Shown piece by piece: positions 58,373-64,000 of a DNA stretch of 64,000 nt (within the stretch, counting starts at the first letter, position 1; the number at the start of each line of letters is the position of its first letter). The notes below the pieces were generated by a model, which searched no databases, was not told the DNA's origin, and saw only the letters and a list, made by a program, of their open reading frames with translations. The stretch spans positions 228,841 to 292,840 of the forward strand of contig NZ_VAWG01000004.1 of assembly GCF_005869875.1 (NCBI RefSeq), written 5' to 3'. Position numbers and translations under genes: made by a program. This DNA comes from Paenibacillus pinistramenti (lineage in GTDB: Bacteria; Bacillota; Bacilli; Paenibacillales; Paenibacillaceae).

Positions 58373-59716
58373 CTACGAATTGGCGGAAGACAGATGTGGA
58401 CGGAAGGAGGACATCACCACGTCAAACAGCTGCGAAACCTGGTCATCCGTCGCCTGGCTGCTGTCAAACCGGGCCCGCTGAAGCGCTGAAGCCTCAGCCG
58501 AATCGGTGCTCGAGGTATCATCTGTGCTGCCGTCCGCGGAGCTGTCTGTGCTGTCAGCTGATGTATTGCTCAGCTGTCCAAACAGGGCGAAGGCGTTCTG
58601 AAGCTGGGACAGCGCTTCTCTCTTCTGCTCTGAAGTTACGGATGAAGAAGAGGATGCAGATGAAGCAGAGCTGTCATCCGAACTGGAATCGCTGCTGTCG
58701 CTGTCGTCACTGGAAGCATCCGTCTGGTTCAATCCCCACATGAACGGAGGAGGGACGCTGCCCATCATCTGAAGCTCTTTCGGTATGCCGCTCAGGGATG
58801 TGGAGGAGCTGTCATCTTCATCTTCATCCGAATCGGAATCCGTGCTGCTGCTCTCTTCCGGCGGCGGCGGAGGTTTAGGAAGCGCGTTCTGCAGCTCTGT
58901 CATAACCTGATCAAATACGCTGGAAATGTCGTCATCGCTGGCTGAAGACAGATCTACACCGCTCAGGTCAGATGTAATGGAGGACAAGAGGCTGCTGGTG
59001 CTGGAGGAAGTGTCCGTGCTTGTACTCGTAGTGGAATCGTCCGAATCGCTGCTGTCGTCATCGTCCTCATCGTCCGAGCTGTCCAGGCTTTCAAGCAGGT
59101 CCTGAATTTCGGACAGCAGGTCCTTCTTCTCATCCACCGACAGGCTGTCTGAAGAATCATCATCGCTGGAATCCTGGCCGTCCGCTGGCGGCGGAGGAGG
59201 CGGCATGCGGCGGCCGACGCCGTTCTGCTGATAAGGGTTGGACGAGCGGCTTGCGTCCAGCTTCTCCGTGACTTGGCTGAACAGATCATCAACCTCGTCG
59301 TCTGTTGCAGTGGAAGCATCAAATTCGTCCAATACGGCCGAAATGGAGGAGTACAGGCTGGAAGTGCTGCTGGAGCTGCTTGTGCTGCTCGTGCTGCTGG
59401 TGTCGGAGGAATCGGTTTGATCGCTCACCTTGTTCTGAATGTTAACGAGGAACTGCTTCTTCTGCTCGGACGTTAAAGAATCGCTGTTAGAACCGGATTC
59501 TGAACCCGTGTCCGTGCTTGTGGACGTACTTCCGGTTGATAGGCCGGATTGGGCAGCACTGGCCATGATGTCCATGAGCTGCTGGCTGAACTCGACCGAG
59601 TCGCCGGAGGACGACTTGGATTTGGAACTGGCTTCCGTTTCTTTCCCGGTGCTGCTGGTTTGTGCGTAACCATAGGTCCACGCGGAGGTGCCATAAGATT
59701 GAATGGAAAATGACAT
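58373..59716 (-). CDS. Ser/Asp-rich repeat protein
   Basis: A 447-residue, highly acidic low-complexity protein from ATG 59716 (AAAGGGG upstream). It begins MSFSIQSYGTSAWTYGYAQ, without a signal peptide. Three repeat blocks alternate a short helical unit (LTSEQKKQFLVNIQNKVSD; LSVDEKKDLLSEIQDLLESL; VTSEQKREALSQLQNAF), a Ser/Asp-only linker and a second unit (DASTATDDEVDDLFSQV; DLSSASDDDISSVFDQV; DSSQATDDQVSQLFDVV). Two PPPPP stretches follow the first two blocks. I recognise no family. The duplicated helix-linker-helix design, rather than random low complexity, suggests a structured or ion-binding repeat. Confidence 0.75.
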   Translation of the reverse strand: MSFSIQSYGTSAWTYGYAQTSSTGKETEASSKSKSSSGDSVEFSQQLMDIMASAAQSGLSTGSTSTSTDTGSESGSNSDSLTSEQKKQFLVNIQNKVSDQTDSSDTSSTSSTSSSSSTSSLYSSISAVLDEFDASTATDDEVDDLFSQVTEKLDASRSSNPYQQNGVGRRMPPPPPPADGQDSSDDDSSDSLSVDEKKDLLSEIQDLLESLDSSDDEDDDDSSDSDDSTTSTSTDTSSSTSSLLSSITSDLSGVDLSSASDDDISSVFDQVMTELQNALPKPPPPPEESSSTDSDSDEDEDDSSSTSLSGIPKELQMMGSVPPPFMWGLNQTDASSDDSDSSDSSSDDSSASSASSSSSVTSEQKREALSQLQNAFALFGQLSNTSADSTDSSADGSTDDTSSTDSAEASALQRARFDSSQATDDQVSQLFDVVMSSFRPHLSSANS

Positions 59717-59982
59717 CGAAAAACCCCTTTCTGTCTGGTGAATTTTGGGACTGTTAAGCCCTTAATATTCATCGGCCGCCAACATGAAAATGGGCTGAAA
59801 GCAAGCTGAACGCTGACTGAGCAGTTGCTGAAAGAAATAAGGAAATTTATGGGTCTATTAATACGGGCTTATTTAATAGAATCCTTTTATACCTAACTCT
59901 AGTAAAAATGGAAATAATCTAGGAATCCAGCTACAATGGAGGAGGAAGTATTTTACAAAGCAAAGGGAAGGAAGGGAACTTA

Positions 59983-62373
59983 TTGAAGCAGATCCAGAGG
60001 GGAATCAGCAGCGCAGCTAAATTCATGTTGATCGGAGCAGCATCCATTTCCTTACTTGTTCCCGGCGGAACTGCCGGAGCGGCAGGGGCAGCAGGAATTA
60101 CAGGAGCAGCAGGGATCACAGGCGCATCATTAGCAGCAACCGCAGCAACCGCAGCAACCACAGAAACAGCAGCCGAAACGGCCAGTTCCACCGCTGAGGC
60201 GGACCCTTCCAAGGTGAAATTTACGAAGGATCAGGCGGTGGCCAAGCTGAAGGAGCTCTTTCCAATACTGAACAAGGCGGCGGTAACCAGCTATGAGCTC
60301 GGCGTTACGAATGAATATCCGCCCCCCGAGAATCAGATGGTATGGAATCTTCAGTGGAGCTATAACCAGAACAGCTCGTATTTCGGGTTCAGCGCCCGGG
60401 TGGACGCTGTTAGCGGCAACCTGATCAATGCCTTCATCTCCGCCTCCGGCTGGAACAATGAGGTCTACTACCCGCCAAAGGTAACGGAGGAGGAGGCGTT
60501 TGAATTAGCCAAAGCGTTTCTGGATAAGGCCATAACGCTCCCTGACGGCGTTGAGATGGTCGCAGAGGAGAGCAGTCTCAGCAATCCGGCCAGCCAGCTC
60601 CTGTTTGGGCCTGTCGAGTATTCCTTCGGCTTCAAACAGAAGAGAAACGGAATTGAGTCCGAGTATACCGATACGTATGTCATCGTGGACGGCAGCGGTA
60701 CCGTGACCCAGTTTACGAGATCTGCCGATCCCGCTGAATTACCGGATCTTAAGCCTGCTGTGACACAGGCGGAGGCGGACAGCCGTTTTGCAGAGCAGCT
60801 GGACATGGAGCTGGCTTACGTTCCTTTGTATGACGAGGAGGGGCTGGACCGCCTTGTACTGGCCTGGCGCCCGACTGAAGCTTCGGTGAACAGCATTGAC
60901 GCCGTTTCGGGCAAGCGGATTAATGGAATGGGAGAGGAAACGGACGGCACTCCGCCGGTGCTGGAGGATGTTCCTTTGGGCAGGAAGATTTTTCAGGCAA
61001 GATCCGTTCAAACCGATCTGACAGCGGATGAAGCGCAGAAGCTGGTTGAACAATATATCGGAATTCCCGCAGGGCGGATATTATCCTATTCCTATTTGGA
61101 CGACAGCTACTGGAACCCCGAGCATCCGGTATGGCGGCTGACGTGGGGCAGCGGCCCGAATGCGCCGGTTACGGCCTTCCCTTCACAGTCCAGTGCAGAA
61201 GTGGATAGCAGCACGGGTCAGATTTATTCTTATACGAAAGAGGATTTTATGCCTTATGGGGAAAAGGGTTCCGCCGCCGCGGCAGCCGGGCAGCCTGTGT
61301 CCTATACGGCGGCCAAACAGAAGGCCATGTACTGGGTGAATCTGCTGTATGCGGATGCCAGCCGGCAGCTGAAACTTGCCGGAGAAGGAGAGCAGGGGCC
61401 GGACAACGGGTATACGTTCAGCTTCCAGCGCTACTACCAGGGCATTAAAGTGTTAAGTGACACGGTGACGGTCCGTCTGAACAGCGCCGGAGGGCTGGAG
61501 TCCTATTTCTCGAATCCGAACAGGCTTGTTGAGCAATCAGGGCTTGCGTCCAAGCCGGCAGTCAGCAAAGAAACGGCAGAGGCGGCCTATCTGAAGGAGT
61601 TCCAGACCGGGCTCCATTTCAGCCGGTATGGCGGCTACTATACCAATAATGTCTATGCAGAGCCGTTCACAAGGCTGGTTTATGGAGTTGTGCCTAAAGA
61701 TAAGAAGCATGAATATGATGTGCTCGATGCTGCGACCGGAGAATGGGTGTCCACTTATGAGAGCGCCGAGGCACCGGAGGCGGAACCGGCCGACATTAAA
61801 GGGCATCCTCAGGAGCAGGAGCTTCAGACCTTGATCCGCTATCACATCCTGATGCCGGATGAAGCCGGCCTGATTCACCCGGATGCGGCCATTACGGCCG
61901 GGGACTGGATTCAGATGATGACGAGGGCATCTTCCTATATCTCCTCCGGGGATTACGGGCTGAACACGGACGGAAGCCAGCCGGCAGATGCAGCAGGGGT
62001 GCCTGCGGATGACGAATATTTTGCTTATATCCGGCAGGCGGTTCAGCTGGGCTGGATCAATGAAGATACGAAGCTTGCGGTTCATGACAAGCTGACGCGC
62101 GAGCAGATGGCCGTTCTGCTGGCCGGAATTCTGAAATACAGCAAATTAACCGCCTTCCTTGAGAAAAATGGCGAAGCAGACGCGTTCTCAGACGCTTCCT
62201 CTATCAGCAATAAAGGGGCCGTCACGCTTGTTGTCAAGCTTGGCTTGATGGAGGGAAGAAGCGGCCGCTTTGAACCCGGAGCTTACGTAACCAAAGCTGA
62301 AGCGGCTGAAATTATGATGCGGCTGGCAGGGCTGCAGGGCCGCACGGATCAGCGAATCGGGATGAACTACTAA
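59983..62373 (+). CDS. S-layer homology protein with YcdB/YcdC-type repeats
   Basis: A 796-residue surface protein from TTG 59983 (GGAAGGAAGGG upstream). A signal peptide (SSAAKFMLIGAASISLLVPGG) and an Ala-rich stretch are followed by repeated YcdB/YcdC-like domains (TKDQAVAKLKELFP...WNLQWSYN; FSFQRYYQGIKVLSD), each with a PepSY-like alpha/beta outline. At least two SLH modules follow near the end (HPDAAITAGDWIQMMTRA; DAFSDASSISNKGAVTLVVKLGLMEGRSGRFEPG). SLH modules bind pyruvylated wall polysaccharide, so the protein is fixed to the cell surface. Its role is unknown. A terminator shared with the convergent gene follows. Confidence 0.88.
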   Translation: MKQIQRGISSAAKFMLIGAASISLLVPGGTAGAAGAAGITGAAGITGASLAATAATAATTETAAETASSTAEADPSKVKFTKDQAVAKLKELFPILNKAAVTSYELGVTNEYPPPENQMVWNLQWSYNQNSSYFGFSARVDAVSGNLINAFISASGWNNEVYYPPKVTEEEAFELAKAFLDKAITLPDGVEMVAEESSLSNPASQLLFGPVEYSFGFKQKRNGIESEYTDTYVIVDGSGTVTQFTRSADPAELPDLKPAVTQAEADSRFAEQLDMELAYVPLYDEEGLDRLVLAWRPTEASVNSIDAVSGKRINGMGEETDGTPPVLEDVPLGRKIFQARSVQTDLTADEAQKLVEQYIGIPAGRILSYSYLDDSYWNPEHPVWRLTWGSGPNAPVTAFPSQSSAEVDSSTGQIYSYTKEDFMPYGEKGSAAAAAGQPVSYTAAKQKAMYWVNLLYADASRQLKLAGEGEQGPDNGYTFSFQRYYQGIKVLSDTVTVRLNSAGGLESYFSNPNRLVEQSGLASKPAVSKETAEAAYLKEFQTGLHFSRYGGYYTNNVYAEPFTRLVYGVVPKDKKHEYDVLDAATGEWVSTYESAEAPEAEPADIKGHPQEQELQTLIRYHILMPDEAGLIHPDAAITAGDWIQMMTRASSYISSGDYGLNTDGSQPADAAGVPADDEYFAYIRQAVQLGWINEDTKLAVHDKLTREQMAVLLAGILKYSKLTAFLEKNGEADAFSDASSISNKGAVTLVVKLGLMEGRSGRFEPGAYVTKAEAAEIMMRLAGLQGRTDQRIGMNY

Positions 62374-62381
62374 GTAACGGA

Positions 62382-62432
62382 CAAAGCCGCCTGTACCATG
62401 GAGTGAATTCCACGGTGCAGGCGGCTTTGTCC
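62382..62432 (+). terminator. Bidirectional terminator between convergent genes
   Basis: AAAGCCGCCTG-ACC-TGGA pairs with TCCA-GGT-CAGGCGGCTTT around GTGAAT: about 18 base pairs. T-rich on both sides. Confidence 0.85.
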
Positions 62433-62442
62433 GCTGCCGGGT

Positions 62443-64000
62443 TTATTTGCCGGCAGCCTGAGTTATAGAAGAGGCTTGGCTTTGGCGGCTTTGCTGCGCC
62501 CGGCTTGCGAGCTGCCACATGATGATGGCGAGCCACAGCACGAGCACGACATTCACCAGCGATATCAACTGCATCGAATAGGTATAGCTCGGAGTGCCGG
62601 TGCGTCCCGTTGCGCCGTACAGCACGGAGAAGATGTTGGCGAAGACGGTAAAGCTGAGCCCTGCCGCCAGCCACAGCAGCCGTTTGTCCTTAAAGAACAC
62701 GTAAGCGCAGAAGGCGAGCGCAACCGCCGGGAACAGATAGCGCTCGTGCATGCTCGACGAGAAGGTGAACACCCCGGCGATCTGGAACAGGGCGGCAAGG
62801 AAAGCCGCTTCCCGGGTGCGCATTTTTGAGTAGATCAGCCAGGAGAAGGCCGTAGTCAGCACAATAAAAATGAAGCCCCACGTATGATAGCTGAACAGAA
62901 TAAAGGCGGCAGAGCTGTCTACATGGTTCGCGCCGACCAGGCTGAAGAAATTATCCGCGTTCAGCGAGGCGTAAGGATATTCGCCGATCGTGCTCTGGAA
63001 CAGCTTTACAATCCACAGCGGCTCCTGGCCCGAAGAGAAGGGCAGAATCAGCAGGATGGCGGTAACCGCCGCGGCGGCTATGCCGGTCAGGGAATGCTTC
63101 ACGCTTCTCAGCCTTACCCACTCAAAGAACAGGACCGGGGTAAAAATAATCCCCTGCGGCTTCATCATCACCGCGGCCGCAAATACTGCCGCCGCCCAGG
63201 CCAGGCGGCCCTCCGTCATCAGCAGCACGGCGAGCACGATCAGCAGGGTGAAGAAGGAATCCACCTGCCCCCAGAACAGCGAATCTACGAGGACCGCCGG
63301 ATTGCAGATATAGAGCACCGCGAGAATTACGCTGAATCTGAAGGATACATATTTAGAAGCCAGGCGATAAATCAGATAACCTGTCAGCACATCGGCGACG
63401 AGAGACGGCAGCTTGATCATCGTATTCAAAAAGATGTCCATGCCCGGCAGCGTGGCCGCCTTGCCGATCAGGTACAGGAAATAAATCAGGAACGGCGGAT
63501 AATCGGCCGAGCCGTTCACATAGAAGCCCGTAAAGTCAAGCGCTGCCGAGGCCGCCCACTTCCGGAAGTAATTCGTGTCGCCCACATGCCCCAGGGTCCA
63601 GGGCGCTATCGCAATGCGGAGCAGCAGGGCGCTGCCGAGGATCAGCCAGAGAATGCTTCGCCTTGACCGGCGGTTGTCCGTTAGGCTGTGTTGAGCAAGG
63701 CTGCCTTCGGCCTCTCTGCCTCTGCCGGCCTGCGTCCGCGCCGCCCGTCTGCGGGTATAAACACGATAGCCGAACCCGGCGGCTGCGGCAAACAGCACGG
63801 TGTAGACGGCCAGCGAGACCGGCTCCGCCAAAGGCGCGGCGGACTCTTGGCCCATGCCGCTGCCGTTCATCCGGCCGCCGCCGAAGCCCGCGCCGCCAAA
63901 GCTCCCGGCGCCCGCGCCGCCTGCGCCCGGCTGGAAGGCCCCGCCGGCCTGGCCGTCTGTGCCGCCGCCCGCGCCGCCGCGGTTCCAGCCGCCCGCCGAG
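62443..64000 (-). CDS. GT-C-type membrane glycosyltransferase, 5' partial
   Basis: The frame runs off the window, so the N-terminus is missing; the first internal ATG is at 63870, inside a Gly-rich stretch (GGAGFGGGRMNGSGMG). After one membrane segment and an Arg-rich loop, a GT-C core begins: SILWLILGSALLLRIAIAPWTLGHVGDTNYFRKWA. It has the early catalytic Asp in GDTNYF and about ten further segments (NPAVLVDSLFWGQVDSFFTLLIVLA, MMKPQGIIFTPVLFF, SSSMHERYLFPAVALAFC). This resembles mannosyltransferase/GT39-87-type enzymes that use polyprenyl-phosphate sugars. The Gly-rich part suggests a second domain upstream. Confidence 0.75.
   Translation of the reverse strand, partial: SAGGWNRGGAGGGTDGQAGGAFQPGAGGAGAGSFGGAGFGGGRMNGSGMGQESAAPLAEPVSLAVYTVLFAAAAGFGYRVYTRRRAARTQAGRGREAEGSLAQHSLTDNRRSRRSILWLILGSALLLRIAIAPWTLGHVGDTNYFRKWAASAALDFTGFYVNGSADYPPFLIYFLYLIGKAATLPGMDIFLNTMIKLPSLVADVLTGYLIYRLASKYVSFRFSVILAVLYICNPAVLVDSLFWGQVDSFFTLLIVLAVLLMTEGRLAWAAAVFAAAVMMKPQGIIFTPVLFFEWVRLRSVKHSLTGIAAAAVTAILLILPFSSGQEPLWIVKLFQSTIGEYPYASLNADNFFSLVGANHVDSSAAFILFSYHTWGFIFIVLTTAFSWLIYSKMRTREAAFLAALFQIAGVFTFSSSMHERYLFPAVALAFCAYVFFKDKRLLWLAAGLSFTVFANIFSVLYGATGRTGTPSYTYSMQLISLVNVVLVLWLAIIMWQLASRAQQSRQSQASSITQAAGK

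Overview
The window looks like a chromosomal stretch from an endospore-forming, fairly GC-rich Firmicute, most likely a Paenibacillus or close relative. The grounds are an alpha/beta-type small acid-soluble spore protein, a ComA/ComB (YitD/YitC-like) sulfolactate pair, an SLH-domain surface protein with YcdB-like repeats, strong AGGAGG-type ribosome sites, frequent GTG/TTG starts, and a YvfRSTU-like ABC/two-component operon. The species call is inference from gene content; no database was searched.

Layout. 1-2.5 kb is an AT-rich accessory edge: a partial S9-type hydrolase, a broken DinG-like helicase and a decayed IS3 element. 2.5-18 kb is ordinary core: an APH-like kinase, a frameshifted PAS/MCP-like gene, an ABC transporter plus DesK/DesR-type two-component operon with a palindromic upstream site, a SASP with a possible SigG promoter, the ACT/PFL pair, a GAF-GAF-PAS-GGDEF-EAL protein, a TPP enzyme and three solitary genes. 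18-38.2 kb holds a beta-helix protein followed by a large, tightly overlapping exopolysaccharide operon. The operon has two deacetylases, a Wzz-like protein, four enzymes matching the WbpA/WbpB/WbpD/WbpE route to UDP-2,3-diacetamido-glucuronate, a flippase, three glycosyltransferases, a Wzy/ligase-like polymerase, an initiating sugar transferase, an LCP ligase and an epimerase. 38.3-42 kb carries a permease, a Cys-type glutathione peroxidase and an RlmN-family methyltransferase.

42.5-52 kb is the most interesting accessory region. A 5'-truncated Rhs gene ends in a predicted PD-(D/E)xK nuclease tip (CdiA-CT tRNase-like) and is followed by a small CxC/CxxC candidate immunity gene. About 5.8 kb downstream lies a displaced Rhs tip that starts in the same core sequence, carries a colicin-E5-like tip, and has its own candidate immunity gene. 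Between the two tips are phage/integrative-element genes (two XRE regulators, a HGGxSTG protein, a serine recombinase with a small coupled partner) and a frameshifted IS110 element preceded by a long hairpin.

52-64 kb returns to core genes: membrane proteins, DUF6509, a deleted MBL hydrolase, DUF423, GreA, ComB-ComA, type I asparaginase, a Ser/Asp-rich repeat protein, an SLH/YcdB surface protein, and a GT-C-type membrane glycosyltransferase that runs off the window. A recurring oddity is short tandem DNA repeats just downstream of core genes, together with Ala/Gly/Pro/Glu-rich insertions or tails in many exopolysaccharide enzymes.
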